6,033 nt of DNA from Candidatus Melainabacteria bacterium (GTDB lineage: Bacteria > Cyanobacteriota > Vampirovibrionia > Vampirovibrionales > JAJTHC01), in contig JAPLIO010000143.1 in the NCBI GenBank assembly GCA_026389055.1, positions 1-6,033 on the forward strand, written 5' to 3'. Of this stretch, positions 1-5,629 are shown piece by piece. Below the pieces are notes generated by a model. That model was not told the origin of the DNA and searched no databases. It saw only the letters and a program-made list of their open reading frames with translations. The translations under genes were made by a program, and so were the position numbers. Numbering within the stretch: the first letter of the stretch is position 1; every line of letters starts with the position of its first letter.

Positions 1-1
1 C

Positions 2-151
2 GGTGGACGGAACGCATCGGCAGCTGCAGAGCAAATGCGATGGTCGTTCCTACTGGTTGGTTTGAACGCTTACGCTATTTTAACTGTGAATTGGTTTAAC
101 AGCCTATACCCTTGTAAGGAAGAACACAGAGATCGTCCCATACAAGGGTAA
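2..151 (+). CDS. 3' end of an unidentified gene, probably a membrane protein (partial)
   Basis: One forward frame is open from the left edge to a TAA at 149-151. The 49 visible residues contain a hydrophobic stretch (WSFLLVGLNAYAILTVNWF) followed by a charged tail ending in RPIQG. This would suit a last transmembrane helix with a short hydrophilic C-terminus. The gene would converge on pckA with only 15 bp between the stop codons. I do not recognise the family. A rival reading is the next frame, which ends with TAA at 97-99 and gives 32 residues rich in Trp, Cys and Arg. I prefer the longer frame because it contains a coherent hydrophobic helix, but the choice is uncertain and no function is claimed. 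Confidence 0.4.
   Translation, partial: GGRNASAAAEQMRWSFLLVGLNAYAILTVNWFNSLYPCKEEHRDRPIQG
107..150. repeat. Perfect 10-bp inverted repeat at the convergent gene junction
   Basis: TACCCTTGTA at 107-116 is matched exactly by its reverse complement TACAAGGGTA at 141-150, with a 24-nt loop. It lies just beyond the 3' end of pckA (minus strand) and at or inside the 3' end of the incoming + strand gene. A bidirectional transcription terminator is the natural guess. However, neither side is followed by a T-tract and the loop is long, so a protein-binding site or chance are alternatives. The repeat is seen directly; the role is inference. Confidence 0.55.
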
Positions 152-166
152 TATGCTTATACTACA

Positions 167-1771
167 CTACTTGGGTTGAGGCCCAAACGCTACAAGGGCA
201 TCGACCCCTTTGAAACGGCTAAAGTTTTCCACAAACCGAACGGCTAACGCATTAGCTGCTGCATCATACGCCACTTTATCTTTCCACAACCCCCGAGGGT
301 TTAATTGCTCTGTTGGCACACCAAGGCATTTAACGGGAATTGCCAGCTGAAAGATGGGTTCAACCACGGTTTCAACCGAATCCAAAGCCCCACTTAACGC
401 CGCCCGAATCATCGCCCGAGTATAGGGAATCGCCATCCGATGCCCCGTGCCATAAGCACCCGCCACCCAGCCTGTATTAACTAAAAACACTTGGGCTTTG
501 TGTTTATCAATGCGTTCCATTAGCAATTGGGCATACACCGAAGCCGAACGTGGCATAAACGGAGACCCAAAACACGCAGAAAACGCCGCTTTCGGTTCGG
601 TAATACCCCGTTCCGTGCCCGCTAGTTTACTGGTGTAGCCACTAATAAAATGGTATTGAGCCTGCTCAGGGGTTAACTTGGAAATGGGGGGTAACACGCC
701 AAACGCATCCGCTGTTAAGAAAATAACCGTAGAAGGGTGTTGACCTTTTCCGTTAAGCACCGCATTGGGAATATAATCAATGGGGTAACCTACCCGAGAA
801 TTTTCCGTTAGCGTGTCGTCATCATAATTAGGCACATGGGTTTCAGGGTGCAGAACCACGTTTTCACACAACGCCCCAAACCGAATCGCTTGGTAAATTT
901 CAGGTTCATTTTCTTCGGAAAGCCGAATGGCTTTGGCGTAGCAACCACCTTCAAAATTAAACACCCCATTATCAGACCAACCATGCTCGTCGTCGCCAAT
1001 CAGGTAGCGTTGGGGGTCTGCAGAAAGGGTGGTTTTACCCGTGCCTGAAAGCCCAAAAAACAGAGCCGTTTTACCATCTTGCCCCGCATTGGCGGAACAG
1101 TGCATGGGCAGCACATTTTCAGCTGGCATCAGGTAGTTCATCAACGAAAAAATGGATTTTTTCATTTCCCCCGCATAGCCAGTTCCCGCTATAACGACCA
1201 ATTTCCGTTCAATATCTAAAATGACGGCGGCTTCGGAATGGACGCCATCCGTTTCAGGGCAAAGCCGAAGGTTGGGGGCACAAAGCAGGGTGTAATTGGG
1301 TGCGAAGGTCGCTAATTCTGCTCGGGTAGGGCGAATAAATAGTTGATGCACAAACAGGTTGTGGCTGGCTCGTTCATTGATGAAGCGAACGCTCAGCCGA
1401 TGGTCTAAATCCGCACCGCAAAAGCCATCAAACACATACAGGTCTTTATCGCTTAAGTAGGCTTGCACTTTGCTGAAAACTCTATCAAACACGGCGGGCG
1501 AAATAGGATGATTAACCTCGCTCCAATCGATGGTTTCGTGAATGGCGGGTGAATCATCTACAATGAAGCGGTCGTTGGGGGAACGCCCTGTGTATTGCCC
1601 TGTATAAACCACTAAGGCTCCGTTGCTGGCTAGTTTGCCTTCGCCTTTTTCTAGGGCTAGTTCAATCAGTTTGGCGGGGGGTAGTTGATACTGTATTTTA
1701 TTGGGGGCGTTAACCAACCCTGTATAGGCAACAATGGTTTTTTCAGGGGTAGGGATAGTGGTTGCAGTCAT
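167..1771 (-). CDS. pckA: Phosphoenolpyruvate carboxykinase (ATP)
   Basis: This cytosolic enzyme converts oxaloacetate and ATP to phosphoenolpyruvate, CO2 and ADP, the committed step of gluconeogenesis from TCA intermediates. The 534 residues match the usual length of the ATP-type family (about 530-540). Visible hallmarks are GRSPNDRF at 62-69 (substrate-binding Arg63), Tyr199 and GEMKKS at 201-206 with metal/substrate Lys205, metal ligand His224, the P-loop GLSGTGKTT at 240-248, the Mg/Mn-binding LIGDDEHGW at 257-265 (Asp260/Asp261), NSRVGYP at 324-330 (Arg326), and the nucleotide-side segment RMAIPYTR at 445-452. The P-loop and DDEHGW forms identify the ATP rather than the GTP enzyme. The ATG at 1771 has a good Shine-Dalgarno, GAGGAG (minus strand of 1782-1787), 10 nt upstream. 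The gene is monocistronic: convergent with its downstream neighbour and divergent from the SPFH gene. All catalytic residues checked are present. Confidence 0.97.
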   Translation of the reverse strand: MTATTIPTPEKTIVAYTGLVNAPNKIQYQLPPAKLIELALEKGEGKLASNGALVVYTGQYTGRSPNDRFIVDDSPAIHETIDWSEVNHPISPAVFDRVFSKVQAYLSDKDLYVFDGFCGADLDHRLSVRFINERASHNLFVHQLFIRPTRAELATFAPNYTLLCAPNLRLCPETDGVHSEAAVILDIERKLVVIAGTGYAGEMKKSIFSLMNYLMPAENVLPMHCSANAGQDGKTALFFGLSGTGKTTLSADPQRYLIGDDEHGWSDNGVFNFEGGCYAKAIRLSEENEPEIYQAIRFGALCENVVLHPETHVPNYDDDTLTENSRVGYPIDYIPNAVLNGKGQHPSTVIFLTADAFGVLPPISKLTPEQAQYHFISGYTSKLAGTERGITEPKAAFSACFGSPFMPRSASVYAQLLMERIDKHKAQVFLVNTGWVAGAYGTGHRMAIPYTRAMIRAALSGALDSVETVVEPIFQLAIPVKCLGVPTEQLNPRGLWKDKVAYDAAANALAVRFVENFSRFKGVDALVAFGPQPK

Positions 1772-1832
1772 TTATTTCTAGCTCCTCTTCATACACTGGG
1801 TATCGCTAGCGTTTTGCTCTAAGCGTAGCAGG

Positions 1833-1860
1833 ATTGTACCATTTTAAATGACGATTGTAA
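1833..1860 (-). promoter_or_regulatory. Candidate sigma70-type promoter for pckA
   Basis: On the minus strand a TACAAT -10 box (1833-1838) is preceded after 16 bp by a poor -35 match, TTACAA (1855-1860). This would give an untranslated leader of about 55 nt. The leader contains a perfect 8-bp palindrome, CGCTAGCG (1804-1811), which could be an operator or chance. The -10 is convincing and the -35 weak, so an activator-dependent promoter is possible. Confidence 0.4.
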
Positions 1861-1921
1861 TAGCTAATTCTCAATGAACGATGGCGGTTATTCTTTGATA
1901 CTGGGGTATTACTGGAATTGG

Positions 1922-1952
1922 TTAGAAAGCATTTTTTTCCTTCGTGTATAAT
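1922..1952 (+). promoter_or_regulatory. Candidate promoter for the SPFH gene
   Basis: A consensus TATAAT (1947-1952) lies about 50 bp before the SPFH start codon. The best -35-like sequence is TTAGAA (1922-1927), 19 bp upstream, which is a weak match with a long spacer. It is divergent from the pckA promoter in the same 229-bp intergenic region. Confidence 0.45.
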
Positions 1953-2000
1953 TGAAATAGCTGTATTGGTTTTTACGCCTTATTTAGAGGATACTTTTTC

Positions 2001-2948
2001 ATGGAATGGTTTATCATCACACTGGTGCTTATTAGCGTTATTGCCTTACTGGCTTATGTGTTTTCCCAATGGATTCGGGTCATCAACCAATACCAACGGG
2101 GTATTATCTTTCGGTTTGGCAAGGTGTTGCATAGCTCCCTAGAACCAGGGCTTCACATTTTGATGTTTCCACCGCTGATTGATAAATTAGTAACGGTGGA
2201 TATGAGAACCGTTACCTTGGAAGTCCCTCCGCAGGATGTAATTACTAAAGATAGCATCATGGTGAGGGTTTCTGCCGTTATTTACTATAAGGTAATAAAC
2301 CCTGTACAAGCCGTTGTGTTGGTTGAAAATTACGGGTATGCTACGTCTCAGGCGGCTCAAAGCGTGTTGCGTTCTGTGGTGGGGCAGTTTGCCCTAGAAG
2401 ATTTTTTAGGTGGCAGAGACACGGTTCGGCAACGCTTACATGCCTTGCTGGATGCCCATACCAACCCATGGGGTGTGCATGTGGATGATGTGGATATTAA
2501 AGACGTAGAACTTTCTGAAGCAATGCAACGGTCGTTAGCAAGAAAAGCGGAAGCAGAGCAGGAACAACTGGCGACGCTTATTAGCAGTGAAGCCGAACTG
2601 CAAGCGGCGGAAAACTTATGCAAAACGGCTCAGTTGATGGAAAAACACCCCATTGCCTTACAGTTGCGGTATTTACAAACGGCTCAGGCTTTGGGGCATG
2701 ATAAGGCACACACCTTGATTTTTCCGTTTCCGATGGATTTAGGTGCGATGGTGAAGCCGTTGTTGGGTGCTATTCAGCCACAGTTTGAACCGCTTGCTAC
2801 GGCTAGTTTGCCTGCTTTTGAAGACTCTTTACTGCCTGCTGAAGAATCGGTAGGTGTTTCAAAACCGCTAACGCCTGTTGCTACAACTTCTACCGCTTCT
2901 GGGGTGCAGTTGCCTTTTGCTGATAGCTTAAATTCATCTTCGTTGTAA
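2001..2948 (+). CDS. SPFH/Band 7 (stomatin-like, slipin) membrane protein
   Basis: Stomatin-family proteins are anchored in the inner membrane by an N-terminal segment, oligomerise, and organise membrane microdomains or accompany proteases; they have no known enzymatic activity. Residues 2-22 form one hydrophobic helix. The SPFH domain runs from about 24 to 190: QYQRGIIFRFGKV (30-42), EPGLHILMFPPLIDKLVTVDMR (48-69), and PPQDVITKDSIMVRVSAVIYYKV (76-98). A charged helix then follows (172-210, ARKAEAEQEQ and onward), with the conserved LIFPFPMDL at 239-247. The usual slipin ends near here. Residues 260-315 are an extra Ser/Thr/Pro-rich tail, probably disordered. The ATG at 2001 has AGAGGA (1986-1991) 9 nt upstream. 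Bacterial slipins are often paired with an NfeD-type gene; none follows, so this one appears to be a single-gene transcript. The exact subfamily (QmcA, YqiK or slipin) is not resolved; domain order favours slipin/stomatin. Confidence 0.92.
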   Translation: MEWFIITLVLISVIALLAYVFSQWIRVINQYQRGIIFRFGKVLHSSLEPGLHILMFPPLIDKLVTVDMRTVTLEVPPQDVITKDSIMVRVSAVIYYKVINPVQAVVLVENYGYATSQAAQSVLRSVVGQFALEDFLGGRDTVRQRLHALLDAHTNPWGVHVDDVDIKDVELSEAMQRSLARKAEAEQEQLATLISSEAELQAAENLCKTAQLMEKHPIALQLRYLQTAQALGHDKAHTLIFPFPMDLGAMVKPLLGAIQPQFEPLATASLPAFEDSLLPAEESVGVSKPLTPVATTSTASGVQLPFADSLNSSSL

Positions 2949-3028
2949 TGAGACTTCCAATTTTTTGCTTTGGGGATAGTGATACCAATTCCATCATTAA
3001 AAGTCGTGTTTAGATTTACATCATGGGC

Positions 3029-3050
3029 GGGCGACCACAAGGGTTCGCCC
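3029..3050. repeat. GC-rich imperfect palindrome (REP-like) downstream of the SPFH gene
   Basis: GGGCGA (3029-3034) pairs with TCGCCC (3045-3050). Two further G:C pairs form beyond a one-base bulge, leaving a 5-nt loop. It is more GC-rich than the AT-rich sequence around it and is preceded by a partial tandem copy of GGGCG (3025-3029). No T-tract follows, so it is not a typical intrinsic terminator. GGGCGA...TCGCCC palindromes resemble intergenic repeats I recall from many environmental bacterial genomes, but membership in a family cannot be checked here. The rest of the 230-bp gap (2949-3178) holds nothing else I can identify except the promoter at 3124-3132. Confidence 0.5.
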
Positions 3051-3123
3051 GAATCAAGATTGTACGGCATTCAATAGGTGATAATAACTCCTCCACAAAA
3101 AGCAAGTAAGGTTCGTCTTTTTT

Positions 3124-3132
3124 TGATACAAT
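3124..3132 (+). promoter_or_regulatory. Candidate extended -10 promoter for the DUF429-type gene
   Basis: TGATACAAT is an extended -10 element (TG, one base, then TACAAT at 3127-3132), 46 nt before the ATG at 3179. No recognisable -35 box lies at the expected distance, which is tolerated by extended -10 promoters. A run of seven T's sits immediately upstream. Confidence 0.35.
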
Positions 3133-3178
3133 AATAAGTAATTGTCGTTTCCTAAGCTAACCAAAGTTGTTTTTATCT

Positions 3179-3934
3179 ATGCCCACCTTCCATACGCCCA
3201 GTTCGCATCCTGATAGTTTCTATTACCGCAAAGCCGTAGAATCCAAAGAACAATTACCTGAACACGCCAAGCTCGAACAAAAATGGCTGTTTGTAGGTAT
3301 TGATTTAGCCCCCAACGCTGCCTTGGAAAGCGGCTTAGTGGTGTTAGATAAAGACCTAACCCTACTAAGGATGGATAAACTTTACACCAACGCTAGTTTA
3401 ATTACCGCCGTAGAACAATTAGGGGCGGCTCATTCACTGATTGTAGCCATTGATATGCCTAAAAACCTCTCCATTAGTGGTCGGTTTCGACAAGAAGAAC
3501 TAAAATACAATGCCATGCGAATGGAAGCGGGTGGGTATGAGCGTAAAGCAGTCGACCGTTTTGCCCCCAGAGGTAGAGTGCTTTATGATGCGTTTAAAGC
3601 TTTGGGGATGTTTCCCGTATTAACGTTTACCCCCAACACCAAAGCCAATTTTAAGCTATTCGTGCCACACAGAGCTAGAACCCCCCAAGGCTGTCGGTTT
3701 TTACAAAGTGCTTTAAAAGAACAATTATTGGTTAAAAATATGCCTGTCAATTTAGCCCCTAGTTCCGTGCTGGATGCCATTGTAGCTGCCTATAGTGCAT
3801 GGCTTCTAAATAGTGGCACTTTAAATAAGCACGTTGAATTGTATGAAGATAGATTAGCCTACTGGACAGTTGACCCACTAGAGCCGTTAAAAATCAACCC
3901 ATCGCCTGTTCGTCCAGAGTGGGTACCACGGTAA
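3179..3934 (+). CDS. DUF429-like protein, predicted RNase H-fold nuclease
   Basis: The middle of this 251-residue protein matches the layout of DUF429, a poorly characterised group predicted to have an RNase H-like fold. A first strand ends in acidic VGIDLA (39-44, Asp42), followed by GLVVLD. A second acidic strand is VAIDMPKNL (89-97, Asp92). A late helix SSVLDAIVAAYSAWL (195-209, Asp199) resembles the family's DALDAxxxA..AW motif. The three Asp residues are candidate metal ligands. Residues 1-35 and about 218-251 lie outside the core and are not recognised. Substrate and role are unknown; no neighbour explains it. An in-frame TTG at 3167 would add four residues, but neither start has a clear Shine-Dalgarno; I chose ATG. 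The gene runs tail-to-tail with the TauE/SafE gene, with 94 bp between the stops. Family assignment is moderately confident; nuclease activity is prediction only. Confidence 0.75.
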   Translation: MPTFHTPSSHPDSFYYRKAVESKEQLPEHAKLEQKWLFVGIDLAPNAALESGLVVLDKDLTLLRMDKLYTNASLITAVEQLGAAHSLIVAIDMPKNLSISGRFRQEELKYNAMRMEAGGYERKAVDRFAPRGRVLYDAFKALGMFPVLTFTPNTKANFKLFVPHRARTPQGCRFLQSALKEQLLVKNMPVNLAPSSVLDAIVAAYSAWLLNSGTLNKHVELYEDRLAYWTVDPLEPLKINPSPVRPEWVPR

Positions 3935-3945
3935 AAATTAGCTAA

Positions 3946-4070
3946 TAGACCTCTTGCATGACTCGATATCTGGGGCATCTTCGTTGTCATTTGCGGTACT
4001 CGAATTCTTATGTACTTCTATGTACACGTCAAATTCTCCGTTCTTGGTTGCTAACGCAACCTGTTTGCAA
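3946..4070. mobile_element. Possible remnant of a dispersed element at the 3' junction of the TauE/SafE gene
   Basis: This stretch between two convergent genes has dense symmetry. TGTAC (4011-4015) is mirrored by GTACA (4022-4026). GGTTGC (4046-4051) is mirrored by GCAACC (4056-4061) around a 4-nt TAAC loop. Outward-facing TTGCA/TGCAA occur near both ends (3954-3958 and 4066-4070). It begins just after the DUF429-type gene and ends exactly where the permease reading frame stops looking like its family. I infer an inserted repeat or IS fragment that replaced the permease's original 3' end. There is no transposase frame, and the boundaries are approximate. The GGTTGC hairpin could alternatively serve as a terminator, although no T-tract follows. 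Confidence 0.35.
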
Positions 4071-4889
4071 CCCAAACCATCCGCCAACAAAAGCTAAAAT
4101 AGAAACCACCACGGAAAATTCCCACGGAATCAACCCCGCCTGCCATTTACCTAACAACGTACCCACCGAAGTTAAAACAACGCTACCCGTGGCGGTAATA
4201 ATGGCTTGCCTTAACGGCATACCCTGCCCATCACTCATTAACGGTACAAGTAGCACCGCTCCGCCAATGCCTAAAATCCCCGAAAGTACCCCAATAAAGA
4301 TGCAAATCAACTGAATAGCCCAATGCGGCCAGATAAATTGTTCAATGCTGGTAAGGGGTTCAGGGGTTTGAAACGTGGGATGCCCCATTGCTTTGTATTT
4401 TCTAAATCCTAAATAAATGGCGGAAGCCAGCAAGCTTGCCATTACCATCAAAATGGTGTTACGGCTCCACTGGGCAGACCATTGCGTACCAATATAGCTA
4501 CCTACAATGGAAGGCAAGCCGAAATACCACAAAAAGCCTATATTGAGGGCTTTGTTCCTGAAATGGGCGATAGACCCTGAAACGGTGCTAGCCAACCCTT
4601 GAACTGCCGCAACGCCTGTTGCTGCTTGCACCGTGATAATATCTGCACCGAACAATAAGGGGGCAAGCAACACCAAAAACGAAACGGTAAACATACCGCC
4701 CGCAACCCCAATAAACCCTGATAAAAACCCTACAATCAACCCAGAAGAAGCCATAAATAACAGAATACCCAGCGTATATTCTTTAATTAGTAGCAGATGA
4801 GAATCAATAGGCATTAGGTGTTGTAGGGTCATCAGCCACTGTTCGTTATGGGCGGTGGGGGGAATCGGTGGTGTGGCGATAACAATCAT
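4029..4889 (-). CDS. TauE/SafE-family permease (putative sulfite/organosulfur anion exporter), probably altered at the C-terminus
   Basis: TauE/SafE proteins are inner-membrane carriers linked to export of sulfite, sulfoacetate and related anions. The two family signature repeats are clear: GFLSGFIGVAGG (54-65) and GVLSGILGIGG (200-210). Hydrophobic segments lie at about 38-62, 66-83, 90-107, 117-135, 145-161, 190-215, 228-246 and 257-273, with a hydrophilic loop at 162-188 between the two halves. The N-terminal 36 residues are a polar/proline-rich extension. No strong Shine-Dalgarno supports the ATG at 4889, and Met20 or Met26 could be the true start. After WFG (271-273) the sequence becomes polar (TGCVSNQERRI) and stops, where the family normally has a basic loop and one more helix. 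Those codons coincide with a symmetrical, repeat-like stretch, and the other two frames do not restore a family-like ending. The actual substrate cannot be read from the sequence. Confidence 0.88.
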   Translation of the reverse strand: MIVIATPPIPPTAHNEQWLMTLQHLMPIDSHLLLIKEYTLGILLFMASSGLIVGFLSGFIGVAGGMFTVSFLVLLAPLLFGADIITVQAATGVAAVQGLASTVSGSIAHFRNKALNIGFLWYFGLPSIVGSYIGTQWSAQWSRNTILMVMASLLASAIYLGFRKYKAMGHPTFQTPEPLTSIEQFIWPHWAIQLICIFIGVLSGILGIGGAVLLVPLMSDGQGMPLRQAIITATGSVVLTSVGTLLGKWQAGLIPWEFSVVVSILAFVGGWFGLQTGCVSNQERRI

Positions 4890-4935
4890 AGCATGGTGGC
4901 TTTCTGAAGCGTCGTTGAGAAAAATGTCTAAACAA

Positions 4936-4965
4936 ATTATAGCTTAAACCAATCCCTGATGTTGA
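4936..4965 (-). promoter_or_regulatory. Candidate promoter for the TauE/SafE gene
   Basis: On the minus strand a perfect TATAAT (4936-4941) is preceded after 18 bp by TCAACA (4960-4965), a 4/6 match to TTGACA. It would start transcription about 40 nt upstream of the permease ATG. It is divergent from the merR promoter, and its -35 box is about 20 bp from the dyad at 4986-5009, close enough for one regulator to influence both. Confidence 0.45.
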
Positions 4966-4985
4966 GTATTAAGAAAGCCTGTAAA

Positions 4986-5009
4986 AACATTGACGTAAGC
5001 GTTAGTGTT
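4986..5009. promoter_or_regulatory. Imperfect dyad operator overlapping the merR -35 box
   Basis: AACATTGACG (4986-4995), a TAAG centre, and CGTTAGTGTT (5000-5009) form a 24-bp dyad with 8 of 10 base pairs symmetrical. It covers the -35 hexamer of the candidate merR promoter. A dimeric regulator bound here would be expected to repress or reposition polymerase. The MerR protein encoded just downstream is the obvious candidate, although MerR sites more often lie between -35 and -10. Confidence 0.45.
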
Positions 5010-5018
5010 TGATATGCT
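4990..5018 (+). promoter_or_regulatory. Candidate sigma70-type promoter for merR (and possibly suf)
   Basis: TTGACG (4990-4995, 5/6 to consensus) and TATGCT (5013-5018, 4/6) are separated by an optimal 17 bp. Transcription would start near 5025, leaving a leader of about 38 nt before the merR ATG. The 17-bp spacer is normal, unlike the stretched 19-20 bp spacers activated by classical MerR proteins, so autorepression is more likely than activation here. Confidence 0.5.
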
Positions 5019-5062
5019 CATCGTAACGTCTAAAGTTCAGCAATAGCATAGGTTCTACTAAA

Positions 5063-5569
5063 ATGAAAAAAGTAACAGTGCCGCTTTCAACCGAACCCCA
5101 AGAAACCGCCAACACAGATGAAAAAATGCTAACCATTGGGGATTTAGCCAAAGCCTGCAATGCAACCGTTCGTACCCTTCGGTACTATGAAGAATTGGAT
5201 TTAATTACCCCTGAAACCCGAAGTGCAGGGGGGTATCGGCTCTATGTTTCTGCTACAATTAAACGGGTTCACGCCATTCTTTCTTTGCAAGAACTGAATT
5301 ATAGCCTAGAAGAAATTGCTACCCTATTGGGTAGGTCTTCTGAAGGGTTAAGCACGGCTTCTCGCAAACGCAAGGTAAGTTTTACAAAACTAACCTTAAC
5401 GAAACAAGCCACTACTATTCAGGAAAAGTTAGCTTCATTACAAGCCATGCAAGCAGAATTGAATCAACGATTAACTGTTTTAACTGATTTTTGTGAGCCT
5501 TGTGCTTCAGAAAAACCCGATTTAGATTGTTGCGAACAGTGTCCGCACACAGCCATTCACTGGAATTAA
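5063..5569 (+). CDS. MerR-family transcriptional regulator with a C-terminal cysteine cluster
   Basis: This is a dimeric DNA-binding regulator of 168 residues. The winged helix-turn-helix spans about 22-91: LTIGDLAKACNATVRTLRYYEELDLI (23-48), wing TRSAGGYRLYV (52-62), and the second helical pair with LSLQELNYSLEEIATLLG (73-90). A long helix (about 102-140) should be the antiparallel dimerisation coil. The tail carries C144-x2-C147-x8-C156-C157-x2-C160, followed by H162 and H166. This is a plausible metal or Fe-S site, but its spacing differs from SoxR (CX2CXCX5C) and I see no Cys at the start of the dimer helix as in ZntR or MerR. The N-terminal 21 residues precede the domain. ATG at 5126 is an alternative start giving 147 residues; the ATG at 5063 has only a weak AGG 10 nt upstream. 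It is divergent from the TauE/SafE gene and 60 bp before sufB, so control of both is a reasonable inference. The ligand is unknown. Confidence 0.9.
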   Translation: MKKVTVPLSTEPQETANTDEKMLTIGDLAKACNATVRTLRYYEELDLITPETRSAGGYRLYVSATIKRVHAILSLQELNYSLEEIATLLGRSSEGLSTASRKRKVSFTKLTLTKQATTIQEKLASLQAMQAELNQRLTVLTDFCEPCASEKPDLDCCEQCPHTAIHWN

Positions 5570-5583
5570 CTTTTTTCTCTACT

Positions 5584-5613
5584 TTGAAACTATAACGTCA
5601 ATTATCATATCGT
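5584..5613 (+). promoter_or_regulatory. Weak candidate promoter with internal dyad in front of sufB
   Basis: TTGAAA (5584-5589) and TATCGT (5608-5613) are spaced 18 bp apart in the 60-bp merR-sufB gap. An imperfect dyad, ACNATA (5589-5594) and TATNGT (5608-5613), is centred at 5601 between the two boxes. That is the geometry MerR regulators use. The -10 is a poor match, and the transcription start would fall within about 10-15 nt of the sufB ATG. Read-through from merR is the alternative source of sufB transcripts. Confidence 0.25.
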
Positions 5614-5629
5614 CTGGAAACAATACAAA

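Noticed and set aside
1..99. Alternative forward frame ending with TAA at 97-99 (32 residues).
   Set aside because: The residues are rich in Trp, Cys and Arg and lack any recognisable pattern, whereas the adjacent frame is open to 151 and carries a coherent hydrophobic helix. It is not fully excluded.
808..1048. Open frames on both strands inside pckA.
   Set aside because: They are alternative-frame shadows of a strongly conserved enzyme gene.
1918..2142. Forward open frame overlapping the start of the SPFH gene.
   Set aside because: It runs through the candidate promoter and is out of frame with the well-supported SPFH coding region, which has the good Shine-Dalgarno.
2357..2623. Minus-strand open frame within the SPFH gene, Ser/Cys-rich.
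   Set aside because: It is an antisense shadow; its composition is typical of reading a coding strand backwards.
2774..3070. A 98-residue minus-strand open frame, with a strong GGAGGAG (minus strand of 3088-3094) upstream of its ATG.
   Set aside because: The Shine-Dalgarno-like sequence is 17 nt from the ATG, which is too far. More than half of the frame is antisense to the SPFH coding region, and the protein has no recognisable pattern.
3583..3780. Minus-strand open frame inside the DUF429-type gene.
   Set aside because: It is fully contained antisense to a better supported gene and shows no family features.
3958..4314. Forward open frame of 118 residues overlapping the TauE/SafE gene.
   Set aside because: Most of it is antisense to conserved transmembrane coding sequence, and it shows no family features.
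5537..5576. CAGTG (5537-5541) and CACTG (5558-5562) followed by a run of six T's, as a terminator after merR.
   Set aside because: The stem is only 5 bp with a 16-nt loop, lies inside the coding region, and is separated from the T-run by 8 nt. It is too weak to call.
5024..5599. The 7-mer TAACGTC occurs upstream of both merR (5024-5030) and sufB (5593-5599), suggesting a shared operator half-site.
   Set aside because: About one shared 7-mer is expected by chance between two gaps of these sizes, and the flanking bases do not match.
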